The position numbers and the translations under genes are program-made. A DNA stretch of 64,000 bases from NCBI RefSeq assembly GCF_021155775.2, contig NC_060232.1:38375089-38439088 (forward strand), written 5' to 3'. The notes below the pieces were generated by a model. It worked only from the letters and a program-made list of their open reading frames with translations, ran no database searches and was not told the DNA's origin. Origin of the DNA: Neodiprion pinetum. Its lineage: Eukaryota > Arthropoda > Insecta > Hymenoptera > Diprionidae. Positions within the stretch are counted from its first letter, which is position 1, and each line of letters opens with the position of its first letter. This document shows positions 1 through 14,149 of the stretch, piece after piece.

Positions 1-3000
1 CCAAATTAATCGTATCGTTGTTTTCCTTTCTCATTTCCTTTCTTTTTCCCTGCTCGCTAGCAGAGGTAAGATGAAAAAATAAAAAAAAAAAAAAAAAAAG
101 AGAATGAAAGAAGGAAGAGACGAGAGAAGAAGAAGAACGTATTTGTGATCAGATTACAGCCATTACCGGTCGTTATACGGGTAGCCAAATATGCCCGAAT
201 CCCTTTATTGTACCCTGCAATTCAATTCAATTTTTCCATTTAGATTATCAGCCCGATCTTTCCTGATCCATCTCGACACCGTTCCCCTGAAAATGTACCG
301 TGTGCGTATAAATACACGTATAGAAATATCGTCACGGGTATAGTAATAAATACGTATAATAAACACACGCTCACGCATTCACGTATGCATGCACGTACGT
401 TGTAGGCGTATATAACCGATGCAGTGTGTGCACTTTTTGCCCGTTTTGAAATCCGACACGACCACCATAGAGCCCCGATATTCTTCGCCCTGGAAATATC
501 TTGCGCCGCACAAAAGATCACGCGCTACTTCTTCTTTTTGTGGGATCCCGCGTGTATAACGAGTACCTACTTAAATACCTTATACCTACAGCTACACCTA
601 ATCTCTTCAACCAAAGTGGCAAAGTATTGGGTTACGTTTTAAAAAAGAGCCAAAGAAGGAGGAGGAGAAAAAAAAAAAAAAAAATAAAAAAGACTTTCGA
701 AAATATTGTTAAATATTTTGCACCGTACGTCGTCCCTTTTTTCTTCTTTTCCTTATTCTTCTGCACGGGGCGGAAACAAGTCGAATTATACCTACTTAGG
801 AAATTCCTACTTTATTCGCTCTTCCTTTCTTCTTTCGTTTCATCATTCGACAACAACTGATATTGTCTGTGAACGCTATTCAAGATTTTTCTATCTAGGT
901 AGGTGCAATTTTGTGCACATAATTTATGGTGTTGGATTCGTTATTCTTGTTTTTTCTTTTTTTTTTTTACACAGATTTCAATTGTCTCGAAGAATTATCG
1001 ATGAAAGTTTTGCACGATTCGATGAAACCTGGTGTTAATCAATCTTGCTAGTTTTTATAGCAGAATATAGAAAACCATTTACTTATTCTTTTTTCGTTTA
1101 ACATGCATCACAAAAATGTGCAATATTTCAAATGCCGAATTTTTAGAGTTTTATTCACTTTGAATCGATATTTCTTCTATTATCGATTGAAATACGTCCA
1201 AACTTTTCTCACTAGCATCAAAATTCGTAAAAATTTTGTCTGTATCGATAATAATTTTCACAATTTGTCCATAATACGATTAGAATATGTACGAACTATT
1301 TTCCGGAACATTTTTCTCTTAGTTTTTAAAAACCTCGAAAAAATTTCCAATCTTCCGGATCTATAAATAAAGGAGAAAAAGCTTTTCGAATCAACCTTGA
1401 AAACGATTTTCAGTTTTAACTGCTCTTTCAGGTCTATGACCGTGGGGGTAAAAATTCGCTCATCGAAGAAGAGAAAACTCGTATTTTTCCGCCGATTAGT
1501 AATTGCTACTAAGCTAAAAATAATCGATCACGATTAGATTGAATCTGCGTAATTTCGTATGTTTTCTAAACGGTGCACATAAAATCAAAATTTCGTAAAT
1601 TATACTCGATTAATTGGGAAAAAATAAACGATTTCACCAAAAATCGATTGTTCTTGGTCAATCGACAATCATTGCCAAGACGGTTAGATCGTTTCGTGTG
1701 TGAAACTCCGATTTTCGATCTCGCAGAAACTTGTTTGAAAAAAGCGGCGTTCCATCTGCTTCGGAGGTCTGCGGAATAATGGAGTAGTTACTTTTTCACG
1801 GGCCGAAAACTCGGAGTTAAAAGGCATTCGAGTAACTGTGACTATTACAGAAAACTCGAAAGCCTTCGAAGGTAGTAAAAGCAGCGAATGAATTTCCAGT
1901 TTCGATCTGCAGCGCAGTCACTTAAATTTCCAAAAGACTTCCAGACGAGGACCTTCTATTATACATATACATATATATGTATATAGAAGAACGATTTCAA
2001 AGTTATTTCAACTTATATTTGCCACAATGACTTCGTCGTCCACGATCCCCCGCCTTTTGTGCATTTCGGTTAACTTGCAAGGGTGCCGGCGTCGAGATGT
2101 CGGTTTCGTTCTCGTCAAGTTTCCAAAAAATGCTGAAAAACTGTGCAATTGATGAAGAAAAATTGCCGAGCATAAAACACCGGCGAAAATAACGCCACTG
2201 TGTTTAATTTTGGGGATTTTTCAATGCTTTTTACGCGACGAAAAAGAACTTGATTCCGGTTTTTGGAATCTCGTTCGGCGCCACTGGGCGTAGAAAATTT
2301 TCACACACAATGAAGAACCAAGATACTGCACAACCGGCCATTGAACGACAATATTATATTGAGACAAATTTCTTAAAAATTTACCTTTTCGACTGTTGAA
2401 AGGGACAATTATTGTATTATTTGACGTCGTTTTAGGCTAAGAGCCGCAACAGCTCAGACTTTTCTGTAGCGCAACGTTTTTAAAGCTCACGGATGAGCTG
2501 AATCGAAGAATGGAGTGTTTCGAGTGTGGGCGAGAGGAAGAAGGAGGAAGAAAATCTGGAAGAAAATAAAATAACCGCGATGCAGGAACGTCGGGATGGA
2601 GAATTGGATATTTGTAAAATTTCTCGCGATTCTGTTGTTGTTATACCTGCAGCGTTGTATCCCACTTTTCCTTTCGAGAATGAAAGTTTCACGGAGATAC
2701 ATACGCACACGTCATTCGAATAAAAGCTTTAAGCACGGTGGCTATGTTATTTGTGAAAATTGTAAGGACGCCAGATGCTCGGCGAGGATCGACGACGCAG
2801 TCGATAATGGACATATTAAGTCAATTTCGAACGTCATATTTCGTTCAAATACCTTTGGCTGAACCAACCGTGTGAACTTAGGCTCGGTCCAAGCCAGCTA
2901 AAGATACAGAAAGCGGGATATTATATTTTCACGGATTACGGATCCGGATTTGTAAACTACTCGCATTGCCAAAAACCCAAACTGCCAAGTCGCGCAGATG

Positions 3001-4237
3001 AACGTCGTAAGAAAGGGTTTCAGGCTTCCGTTTTACATTTCAAAGTTTCATGGGAATATAATGATAGATTTTCACAATGATTGGTCGATTATTTTTAGGG
3101 TCAGGAATCAGCTTGTAATTTTCATGGTTCTGAGAAGGTGACGACAATGGGAACCTTTGCTGCTTTCATCTGATATTGCTGGATGAGCAACTGATCTTAG
3201 ACTCCGCAGTGTGTTCTGCGAGTTTGTAGAAAATTTCGTACTTGATCTAATAAATGGAAAACAGTCAAGGTTTTAAGGCAATTGAACTGACTCACCCTAT
3301 TAGGTTGCACCGTGGCGAACAGCTTCATGTAGAGACTTATGACTGCAACAAAAAGAACGATTCATGATAAGTTGCGTGATGGAAGATGACTTGAAAGCGG
3401 TTGAAATCGAAGACAATTAGCGAATTTCGGTAACGTTTGAGAATCTCTTGGTACGGATCGAATCTATGCTCGTAACGATTTATGACAAAGGCGGGATTCA
3501 AGTTGACCCGCATGAAGGAAGAATGAAAAAAAAAACGTATAAAATACAGAGACAAGGCTTTTCAGGTATGATTCGAAGGTTTGATATTTCGAGTGGACAG
3601 CGCCTCGTTCACTTCTTGGCTAGTCGATATATCTATACAGTATAATATTGCGTCCGTTGAATCGATAGGCGAAGAATCGGTGAACCGAGCAGTTTTGAGA
3701 CCCTTGTAGATGCGAGTTCCGAGCGACTCGTGGGTGAGGAAAGAGGGGCTTTTGGTTCGAGATCACGGGGCATAAACTCTGACAAACGAAGCGTCAGTCA
3801 ATCTCCCCGACGGCAATTCTCGGCCCTCGGTTAGCTGCGGCATCATAGCTGAAACCCAGAAAGTAACACACCGTAGAATTTATCTCCGGTTGAGGCATGA
3901 GCCAGCGGAGCTTTTCAAACACGGGAGTACAAGGAGTGGAAGAAGGGCCATTGTCAGACAGTCGAACACGTGCAGGGGCTAAAATCGTCAATCTACGTAA
4001 AAGGAAACCCATAGAAAAGCCATAGCCCTCTTATGGCGATCTTACGAGGGCTCGGAAACCTATACTAAGTGGATAATGGGCCAATGGTGCAGCCGCGGAT
4101 CTCGGCTCACTTCACGGAGTGAAATCTCTAGCTGTTTCGACGGCGCGATCCTCGAATGTTTTCATTTTTTTCTTAGTATTCAATCTGAAAAAAACACAGT
4201 TTTGGAAAGAAAACGACAATTTTTCACGCAAAGGCTA
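1..4237. other. Gene-free AT-rich intergenic sequence
   Basis: No open reading frame here looks like a real gene: the ORFs are short, low-complexity (Phe/Ser- or Lys-rich) and overlap on both strands. The stretch contains A/T homopolymers (around 75-102 and 668-684), a pyrimidine/purine-biased segment near 650-860 and a small palindrome of TA/TG steps at about 1957-1991 that could fold. I see no splice-bounded coding exon. Confidence 0.6.
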
Positions 4238-4361
4238 GACGGATTCCCATACCGGCATATTACCGACATTCCAGCCGCTTCGTAGCTCAGACACGAACCC
4301 TTCCCAACTTTCAGTTTCTCTGTTTTCGGAATGTCGGTAAATTGTCGGTATGCGAATCTGT
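4238..4361. repeat. Short inverted-repeat (hairpin) element
   Basis: Two arms of about 34 bases, 4238-4272 and 4328-4361, are reverse complements of each other with only a few mismatches, separated by about 55 bases. Both arms carry a TACCGACATTCC-type core. No coding capacity is visible. It may be a small miniature inverted-repeat element; I could not define a target-site duplication. Confidence 0.5.
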
Positions 4362-5911
4362 AGACAGAACTTTTCTTGTATAACTACTAAGACCGTTATG
4401 TTGCATCATATATCCTTGTACGTATCGCGATGATAAGTTGTACCACGTGTTATTCCAATTCCAGACAATATCGAAACCGTTGTTGCAACAATACCAATTT
4501 TACTAGATTTTCCTACAGTTGCTGTAGCAAATGACATTTTTCAGTCTGTTATTGGCCTCAGCTACGCCACTGTCAGATTTACAGAGGCCAAAAACTCGGC
4601 CAATAGGCCAATGCCCATTGTCGAGATGCGGCCGCTATTGTGTCGGGGAATTATAGAAATATTTGTATCTTAACGCACACCACAGATTTCCGCCACAGCC
4701 GGCTGAAGAGCAGCTCCACCTTCTTCTTCTTCTTCTTCTGCTTCTTCTATTCCTTCTTTTATTTATGCTTCCTCGTCTTCATCCTTGGGAGATTTCAAAA
4801 CCAGATTACTTCTTCGTTTTCTTTTTCTTCTCATTCTTCTTCTTTATAGTCGGCACTCCATCACGCACTAACCATCCTGTTCTCCACTGCCTTCCCATCC
4901 TCCAGCGACAATTAGAAGACGCTCATTGTTGCTCTTCCACACTGTACTCGAGAACGATCGTTCTTCTCTTCAGACTATCTCGATCACTCGGCCCAGCTCT
5001 CGGTATTTCATTCGCCACCGATTGTCCCATGCACTTAATCCGAACATTACCAAGACTATTCAGTCAGACTAGAAGTCAGTCCAAGTAAGCTAGTCAAAGT
5101 CACGCAAAGTCATTCAAGTCACTCGAACTCGCAATCAGCGTCAGTTCGTCAGGTCAGAAAACTTCACTTGAAGATAGTTGAAACCACTCGAATTCATGAA
5201 CTCTTGATGTATCCCGTTAACACTCTTTTTCGGATAACGATCAGTCCCTCGCACACTTCGATTTAGATACCGTCTCGTCGATGAGTGATTATTCCAAGAA
5301 AGCGTTACGCGAGTTGAAGTGCTATTTTAATGCGTGTTATCCATTCACGACGTAATTCGCATGGTGTATCGCAGTTTACATTTCGATGATCCTTGAACTT
5401 CTTGCTTCGGTTAATCACGCTACGCTTCCATACCAAAGGGTCCACGAATACAACCACCAGCCTGACTGACAGGCGTTACTTTCGGCGACCGTGGTGCTGA
5501 TTCTTATGTGTATACCAAACCCAGAAACCTCCTTGTGTTGACGTTCTTCACCCAGGCATCCACAGGTTTCGCGTTACGTTATACACATGTGCTCCAAAAG
5601 CGTCTGCAGCGTGTTCCGCACGTGGTTTTAGGGTAAACACATCCACTATATTTACACAATGTACAGGGTGGTCCGTTAAAACTGGGATTCGGTCAAACTG
5701 GACCTATTTCTATTACATACAAGACACGAAGAAGAAGAAGAAGAAGAAGATGTAGCATCAAAGGACATGTTACTCAAAGTGAGTTACAATATTGAGAAAT
5801 CGAACGGTAAGTGGTCATTTCCTAATATCCAAGCAATTATCGACACAAAATACAGTCGCCTTCGTTAGCGAGCAGCGCCACGTGTGTCGGCTCTTGTCAC
5901 ATAGCATAAAT

Positions 5912-6106
5912 ATGTTCGGGAAAGTGAAACGAAAACTGGAAAACCACGTGCTCGATCAAGTGGCTGCACATGAGAATGGTCCTGGTCAACCACCGTTTCC
6001 GTCTGGCAAGAGACTAGAGCCGCTAATTGGAAGCCGAATCGTTAGCAGATTTCCGATTTCCAAGGTGAATTTTGAATCTTTTCCCCGAGATTCGAGCCGA
6101 GGCTGA
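5912..6106 (+). other. Unrecognised short ORF, possible exon
   Basis: A 64-codon ORF opens with ATG at 5912 (residues MFGKVKRKLE...) and has balanced, charged composition unlike the low-complexity ORFs around it. An AAG|GTGAAT donor-like site lies inside it near 6063. I do not recognise the protein and find no partner exon nearby. It could be a chance ORF, a transposon relic or a first coding exon. Confidence 0.2.
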
Positions 6107-8781
6107 CGAATTTATGAAGTCATTTCACATTTTCTTTTGTAAAAAGGAAGGATTTAGGGGACGAAGAAAGAAGATCTGAACGTAAAAGGAACGTGTGTTT
6201 GTAGAGGTCGCGACGCTTTTGGGGCAAAGGGGAAATTTTTTCGTCAAACTTTTTACATCCCGGTATACGTCCCAAGTCAAGTGCCAAATGCGATTATCGT
6301 GGTGAGAATTTTTTTTCGTTTCTTTGAGCTCGAGAGACTTCGAGGTGACAAAAAACGCAATCAAACGGTAGTTCAAGCCTGAGTTTAGTCGGGAGGGAAA
6401 GGTCGTGAAGATCAGGGGGGGGGGGGGGGGGGGGAATTTCGGTAATAAGTGTCTCGGGTGATGGTTTATGTATGAATTTTCGGCCCACTCATGTCTATTA
6501 ATAGATAATCTGATCCACGACAAGGTCGTAAAAAGTTTTTAAGAACGAGGCGTTGCGCGGTTTCGGGAAGCCGACAAAAACCGTTGACCACGTGCAGGCG
6601 AACACGTGACGTCGTGAGAACCCGGTGCCGTGGTGGTTAAGAGGAGGAAAAAGAAGATTTGGGGAAAAGTAAAAAAAAAAAAAAAAACGAACGGGTCCTA
6701 AAGATTAAATTAGGCCCATCGCCTCACAATCATCAGATTAAAATAGATCTTCCCTCGACTCTCGCCTCTCTTTCTCTCCCCGACCGCCTTTTTTTACCCC
6801 ACGATTTTTTACAACACACCCCCTCCCCCCTCTTCCCCCTCCTCTATTTTTTTCCTCTCAGAAAGGATCTCGGGATTCCTCCTTTCTATTCCCTCAATTC
6901 CGGCTAATTTCGTTAACCAAAGACTTTTTCACACGTCTAACGAGCCGCGCGACCTGCTACCATCCGTCAGACGTTGCATCTACGAATAATGACCGGAATT
7001 TGGAAAAATTCTGATCGTCTTCTTCTCACCTGTCAGTCACATTTATAAAGGAGACACGTCAATGAAACTCTGAAACTTTTCCGTTCACGTGAAATTTCAA
7101 GTGGTGTATCGATAAATTTTCTTTCTTTCAAATCACGTCGTATGTTCGTGTACTTGAAAAAGCTCCCAGCATCACACATTTTCTCATTCGAAATTTGTAA
7201 TAATTCTATAAATGGTTTTGGTAATTTGAGAATTGATATTACAATATATAATTATTAATCTGATCAACCTCGAAACTGTGTTTGCAAAAAAAAAAAAAAA
7301 AAAAGAAAAAAAAATAAAACGTAACAATTAAATTGAATTGAATAATTTTCTTCGTGAAAAAAACTTTCTTTTTCAATTGAAAATTCGTCTGAATATTACA
7401 AATATCAAATAAGTGGTATAATTTCATGGCTAATTATCGGATATAGTAAATTGGACAACAACTTATGTTTTTTACCATTACCAGAATAGCTGCATAACAA
7501 AATTGTTTTAAAATACGAAAAAAGTCGCACGCAATTACTACGTAACGCTGGAGGCTTTTTGAAAAGTAATCATTTTTGATATTATTTGATCTAACGTAAA
7601 ACAAATACCTGTCTAATGAAAATCTTACCGATGGTTGACATTTCATCTCAATTGTAAAAATTGGAGACCCACTAACTTATTTTGTAATTGAATAATAAAT
7701 TGTTCGTGTTGCTGGAGATCCGTGTAACGTTAAATCGAGTTTACCATCTTCATCATCTGTCGTGCAAAATTATTTTTTGCTCAATCGTATCTACAGCGAG
7801 AAATAATTAATCAAGGTGCGTTATGTATTGTAATTGTTGTTGCTGTTGTTGTTGTTGTTGTAATTATTATTATTATTTTTTTTCTCACGTGGAACGATAA
7901 AAATTGATTGAAATACCGATGAAAATTGGGAAATAATCGATATATCAGGTACGGGGTGAATTATCAAGGATCGCCGTTTGAAGCCGGCAAAGTTGCGAGG
8001 ATCAGACGGCGGCGGGTTTCGCTATAAATTTTCACGGTAATTTCATACAAACGCGCCATGGGAGAAAGAGCAGCAGGTGCTTGCGGCCAGGCTCGCTGTT
8101 TATTACGAGTATGCGTGTGTGTGTGTGTGTGTGTGTGTGTGCGATCAATCTTTGACAAAGGGGTTGGGGTTGCGGCCTCGCGAGGGTTTCCCCTCGCCCA
8201 TGTAATAACCCCATGAATATAATCTCGAAACGTGATATTTGCCCGCCTGATTGCAACTCGATATACATTATACGTATAATATACCTACCTACCTACACTA
8301 ATCGCTGAGGGAAGTTTTCTTCCAATTTGAAAAAATTCTTTAATACCGTGTGTATGTAGAGGAAATTCGATATCTCGTAGCAATTCATTGATTTCGATCC
8401 GAGGGACGCGTTTTTTTCACCTCCACCGCACAGGGGTTCAAGTTTCTCGTTACTACGCGCCGATTTTCTCCCACTTCGCGTTCCATCGCTTCCTAAAAAT
8501 CTCCCGCTCGAAACGAATTTTTTTGTAATTTTTATTCAATTTTTTATCGACTCGAATACGGATTACAAAATTTCTTAGTCACATTTGTAATGTCAGAGAA
8601 CAGTGATTTTTGTCGCCCATTTTTCAGCTTGCACGGTTCGAATAATTTGACAATATCTTTTGAAGTGAAACTTTCATTTTTTCGTCCAAGACAGTTTTCC
8701 GAAATCGTATATCGATTACTCGAAAGCAATTATAACGATCTTGACGACTAGAAAAAAGTTGATTGGTCCTAAAAAATATAC

Positions 8782-9105
8782 TCACACTGAGAAAAATTTC
8801 ACTTGTTACAGTAACAAGAAAAATTCAGTAAAACAGGTGTCGTTGAAAAAACTGTTTGAATATTGTTGAAATTACGAAAAACGGGGTACGCCTAACCATT
8901 TTGCGCTGTCGCCGATCTTTTTTTGATAATTGCAACGTAAAATCAGTTTGTTCGGTTAACTAAACTTTTTTAGTTAAATAAGGCTTCAACGTCAATTTAT
9001 TGTTGCACAAGCATTAAATTTTCGCAACAGTTGCAAGAAAATATAGCAACAGTGATCGTAATGAGAAAGAATAGTAACGGATATTAGTCTTTCCGGGAAC
9101 ACCTA
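8782..9105. repeat. Probable interspersed repeat starting CACTGAGAAAAA
   Basis: The segment starts with CACTGAGAAAAATTTCACTT and continues through an AT-rich body with repeated GTAACAG/GCAACAG motifs to GGGAACACC. From general memory this start resembles non-coding interspersed repeats of insect genomes. There is no coding capacity, and I could not define terminal inverted repeats or a target-site duplication. The boundaries are approximate. Confidence 0.25.
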
Positions 9106-10569
9106 GAAAACTAATTTTCATTTTCCACCTTGAACTATATTTTTCGATTCTGGTAAAAAATGAAAATAGTTGAGGACCGAGCGGTAACCGGAACTAAAAA
9201 TTTCTCTCGGCGCAGTTCGCAGGCTATAATTTTGAAATTGATCGAATATCGTCAAATTTCTTTTTGTCCGTGAATATAACAGTTTCAAATTGGTCGAAAC
9301 ACCCAATTTCATTACTAAAAAACGGAGACGCGTGAGTCAATTGTCTGTAAATTGAATCCGAATCGTTTCGCAGGTGTAATGAATTAAATTTCCAATCTCA
9401 GTGTTGGATTTCCTCAGTTAAAATCATAATATTGAAAATTCCACACACACGGAAATGCACAAAGGCCTCTCTTCGACATACGCGTCTTTGAATCCACCTT
9501 ATTCCGTCAAAATTGTTACCGGTATTAGCGTCACGTGACTGATTGCGAGTGTGAGTTAGAAGAGGAAACAGGATTAGGTACAAACGAACCCAGGCAACGC
9601 AACCATTTCAAGTTACCACTCAAATTACTATAATTTCCCCCCCTCATCTCCTCTCAATGACGGTATAATCCCCGTGAAGAGATGTGAAACGCTTCTTTGT
9701 GGGGAATTCGGGGGGGCCGAAAACGGACAGGAAGTGCTTAGAAATGGGTTTTTTTTTTTTTTTTTCTTTTTCTTCTTCTTCTTCTTCTTCTTCCTCATTT
9801 CGTTTTCTGAGCGGGCAGTCCGGTCGGTTGGTCCGGCGGCTGTGCGCAGTCGCTCGTCTTCGGAAATCTTGCGAATTTTTAATAGCCCCAGCATCCGGTT
9901 TCGTCTTTCGCGATGCCCCCCCCCCCCCCCCCACCCGGTTTTGTGTTTCCTCCCTCCCTAAGAGACGCAAAAAATTTATCCACTGCGCAGGATCATCGAT
10001 GCTCGTCGATGCAGGCGGCAGGATAATTCCCCTCCCTTCGTCCTTTCCTCCTTTCGCGCGAAAAGAGAAAATTTAAGTGAATCAAGTTAACAAAATTTCT
10101 TGGAACAATATTCCAAGTTTTACAACCTATCCTCTTCGATCTTTACTTGACACGAATGAATCGGTTTCCGTTTCAGTAATAAGATTCGCTGTAACTTTTC
10201 AGAGCTATTTTTTCAAATCTACTTTTAAAAAATGTAAAAAGAATCATTTGATTGCTTTCAGCACTTTTACACTGCAAATTGAATTCAAACGAATTTGGAT
10301 AAGAATATTCCGCTACAACGAATAAATCTCTCTCTCTCTCTCTCTCTCTCCTAGTTAGAAAATTTCTGTCTCACGATTTTACTTTCACAATTGACCAGAT
10401 AAAAAAATTTGAAAAAAAACAACAAGCGGATTCGTGTAACTTGCTTGGCGATATGACAATCGGACATATTTATGCTTGTTGAGAAATGGCGATGCAAAGG
10501 TGAAAAGATCAGCTGCGCTAATGTGCGCCGTTTGAGCGAGAAGGGGAACGAAATGGACAATCGGGGCAC

Positions 10570-10990
10570 AAGTCAGAATTCGGGGCCCTCGATATCGGCG
10601 GCGTCCCAGCGGGGGTGAATTTCTCCACTGGGCCCTGAGGAGATTCTTCGGGGCCTTATACACGTGTTCGCGAGCACGAAAATAGTTGTCAGCCCGGGGC
10701 GACTCGCATGCTTCGACAAAAGAGGATCAGTTAGGCATTCTGCGACGACGTCGAGCGCGTCTTGTTGCCGAATCGCATAATGGGCCCCCACCCGAGGGGC
10801 CCGAGGGGCCCGACCACCGTTCGGGCCCATGTTTGCTTGTGTTTGATCGGACTGGTGGAAAATCCATCGACGATGGTGGCTCAACAGATCGTTCCGAGGC
10901 CCATTGTCGAAGACGGGGTCCGGATTGTTATGGTTACCCGAGTTTTGGGCCCTGCTTGTCCGGTTTCGGGCCGAAATTCGCCATTATTGT
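10570..10990. other. GC-rich island with clustered GGGCCC palindromes
   Basis: This GC-rich block stands out from its AT-rich surroundings. GGGCCC occurs seven times in about 370 bases, beginning at 10583, 10630, 10782, 10797, 10806, 10823 and 10947. ORFs run through it on both strands because of the composition, and none resembles a known protein. It may be a regulatory element, a CpG-type promoter or a transposable-element piece. Confidence 0.45.
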
Positions 10991-12259
10991 GAAAACGAGA
11001 GACGGGTCATTCTCGTGCCGTGACAATTTATTTCACCTCGTGAATGTAACTTCGCTACGTTTAAAAACTCTCGCCTCTTCTTATACCTACCCAAAAATCT
11101 TCTGTGTCACGTACTATGGAGATCGTTAACTTTCACGGATTCTTTCGACTCCGTCGCACAGCTGTTGTTGCAACTGCAGATACTGCTTCCGTCTAAAAGG
11201 GACGTGCGTGAATTGCGGCTGATGTCGATGTGTTGTTTTTTTTTTTTTTGTTTTTTTTTTTAATAAGCAAACTTACCTACGCAGTCTTTGCACTCGATTC
11301 GTTCAAGAACATGGCGTTACTTGTAGCAAATCCTGAATTAATACGATAACTTACGCTCAGATTAAACATATATCTAAGTTTAAGTCACCTCTGATTAAAA
11401 TAGTCCTTGTAAGCCAGGAAAAAAATTCAAAACCCTTCAAATTTGAATTACAAAAACTTTGTTTTATCGGCAACGTCAAAAACATAAGATTGCTTTGTTG
11501 ATTCGTCGCAATAAGAGAAGAAAAAGAATTCACACAGTCCGAATTTAATGAAAAATATTTAGTCAAGTTGAGTATATATTTCACACGAATTGGCCGACAA
11601 GTTTTTTCTTGAGCTCGTCAATTGGTAAAAAAAATATCCGACATGTAATATGGTTGTAATTCAGAAATGATAAATTTGTGATTCAGTAAGAAATATATCA
11701 GTATCATTCAAAATCCAACTCACAGGATCTATGAAAAATTTATTTACTACTGAAGTGAGCTATCGTTCAATAGAATGAACCGAGTTTTATTAATTTAAAT
11801 GTAAAAAGAAAAACAGAGAAAAAAAATGGTAGAACACTGGGATCAATTCTCTCACGTTGTCAACGCAATGAAGTGTTGTAAAAATAAAAATTCCGTATTC
11901 AGGGTATCTTTTTTAATTAAACGTGTTACTAGATTATCGTCAGTGAAACTTTTCAAATCTTTGTTTTTACCGCGTTCTCGTTTCAAATTATCTTTTACTC
12001 GAACATACGTCTGACGTAATTTGTCGAAGCGTCGAATATGAGCTTTCTCAATCCAATTAAACGCAATTCGCATGTCGAGAGTGGAATGAAAAATGACGTG
12101 ACAGAATTGTCTCATCGAAGTATAAATGCAAAAATCGATTTCTCAATAATCAGTTATCGAAAACAAACGAGGTCTCATCGCAAGATGTAACATTAATCAA
12201 GCGGAGAATTAGCATCGTGGCTTGACGTGAGCTTATAAGGTGACGTAAAAGGCACAAAA
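10991..12259. other. AT-rich intergenic sequence
   Basis: No gene seen. A T-rich run lies at about 11237-11260. The remaining ORFs are short and have no recognisable domains. Confidence 0.55.
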
Positions 12260-12770
12260 CCGAGTCCCGGGACGCCCATGGAACCTAAGAGGGTAAACCG
12301 AGGTAGTATAGAAAGGCGGGTAAAATGGCTGAGGGATAATAGCGGGAGCCCGCGGGATAACCGCTCACTAAGACGATCCTTGCAGGGAACGTTTATAGAG
12401 AGAGCGAAGGATCCTCGGGGAAGTCAAAAGAGTTCCTCTCAGATTTTCTCACTTCAGCCGAGGGTAGGGGAGGGTGGACAATGGAGGGAAAGGCGACCGG
12501 GCGTTTTAAAAGTACAAACGAATTCGAAAAACCCCCACCGAGCCGATACCCGCCCTCACAAAGATGTCTTCGGTGACGAAAATATTTAACAACAATCAAA
12601 AATCACCCATTGTCGACAGGGCGGCGCGGTTGCTTCTACGGCATCAATTCATCCACGCCTCGCAGCTTCCTCACAATTTTTTTACCCCTGCAGAGGATCC
12701 GAGGAAACATCTCACGGCGGGTGATAAATTTTACTTTGAACGATTGGAAACACGGAAGATCGCGTAAGAG
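12260..12770. other. GC-rich island of unknown role
   Basis: The block is richer in G and C than its flanks. An ORF of 103 codons runs through 12278-12589 on the plus strand, but its composition (Arg, Ser, Gly) follows base composition and I recognise no domain. It is either conserved non-coding DNA or a promoter-type island; I cannot tell which. Confidence 0.3.
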
Positions 12771-14149
12771 ATACGGGGTGAGAGATTTTCTCGTGAAAAT
12801 CGAGAAAATCGACTTTTCAAAATTTTAACGACACGATCGAGCCGAATTTCGATCTTTTAATCGAAGTTTTGGATCACGTTTATTCACGACGCGAAGCTTT
12901 TAAGGAAAGAAAAGTTTGTCAAACGCTTTTCAGGGCTGGCATATTTTTATGATCCTCAGTGGAATTAACATGTAACGAAATTCGTTACGTTAAAATTGAA
13001 AAATGTTCGATATACGAAGCATGTAAACTGATGCGATTCAAATTAAATATCTGCTATTGTCAAGCACTGAGAAGTCATGGCAGAATTAACGTTATTACAA
13101 GAATTTCGGTGATAAACTCGTGTCAAATGTTGAAAGATCTGGAACTAGAAAGGTCATAAGTATCGAATTTTCAAAATATAGAAAGCTCGCGTATGTAAAA
13201 CATGAAGTGTAGAGAGGTAAATTATGGAATTAAAATTCTGCACAATTTTGAAACATTCTGCCGTTAGTATACTTTGACTTTTCTACATTTCAGCTTTCGA
13301 AGTTTCGAAAATCTTATAAAATAGATTTTCGCACTCTCAAAAATTCGATACTATCAAGAACCTTTTATTTCGAGATCCTTACACATTTTTACCCCCATCC
13401 TCACAATTATATGTCGATGTCGTCAAAATGATAAGAGAATGTTAGTTTACTTATTTCGCGAGCAAGAAAAAATAGTCAAAGTATTTTTCAACAAAACCAA
13501 CAACAATAACATGAATAATAATAATAAGTAGTCGCAGCTTATGGAAAGTTTTCTCAAGTGAAATAGAAATACGGGCATTATCGTATGATTAAAAAGGAAA
13601 ATATCAATTAGTAATGAAAATAGAAAAGATTAGGATAAATTTAATTTAAGTAATTTTGAACGCGGAGTGCATAAAAGAGCAGATTCTACTTCAAAACTGC
13701 AGAAAAAAAAGGGACACATCAGGTTTTTCGGTAAAATATATACTTCTTGAAATGCAGAATTTAGTGTAAAAATAGTAAAAGTCATTGTGGGCAGACAAAA
13801 TTTTTCTACATTTATAATAAAAGATACGGTTGACATGTGTATGTTTCACCAAAAACCTTCCTTAATCTGTGCCTCTTTTCCTGCGGTTTTTTTTTCTCTC
13901 TCCATTAATACAACTCAAGTGATCCCATGATTATTGCAGTGTTTCCTTGTTTTCTTTTCTTCAGCTACCAAGTTTAGTTCGTTTCGCACCAACTTCTCAC
14001 CGACGAGAAATTACGAAATATGAATAATCGTTTCAAACATCGGCCGACAAGGGGATTACCGGAAAATTTTCCGGGTCTCAAAATAGCTCCAATAACCTAC
14101 GCAGAAAGCGGCGGTGAGAAAAGAGACTCGAAACCATTTATATCATCTC
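12771..14149. other. AT-rich intergenic sequence
   Basis: Nothing coding is visible. The stretch is AT-rich with an AATAATAATAA run near 13513-13530 and only short, domain-free ORFs. Confidence 0.55.

Larger units (their letters stand above)
4362..10569. other. Intergenic sequence rich in simple repeats
   Basis: No confident gene. The stretch holds a CTT/TTC tract at 4720-4860, a GAA run at about 5730-5750, a 20-base G run at 6415-6434, a poly-A block near 7287-7315, GTT and ATT triplets at 7840-7877, a TG dinucleotide repeat at about 8112-8143, a T/CTT tract at 9748-9795, a 17-base C run at 9916-9932 and a TC repeat at 10327-10350. Near 5668 a sequence reading ACAGGGTGGTCCGTTAAA resembles mariner-type transposon ends. 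The long ORFs around 9.63-10.08 kb are products of the homopolymers. Confidence 0.6.

Noticed and set aside
9628..10076. Four overlapping ORFs rich in Glu/Lys or Phe/Ser
   Set aside because: They are translations of poly-T, CTT and poly-C tracts.
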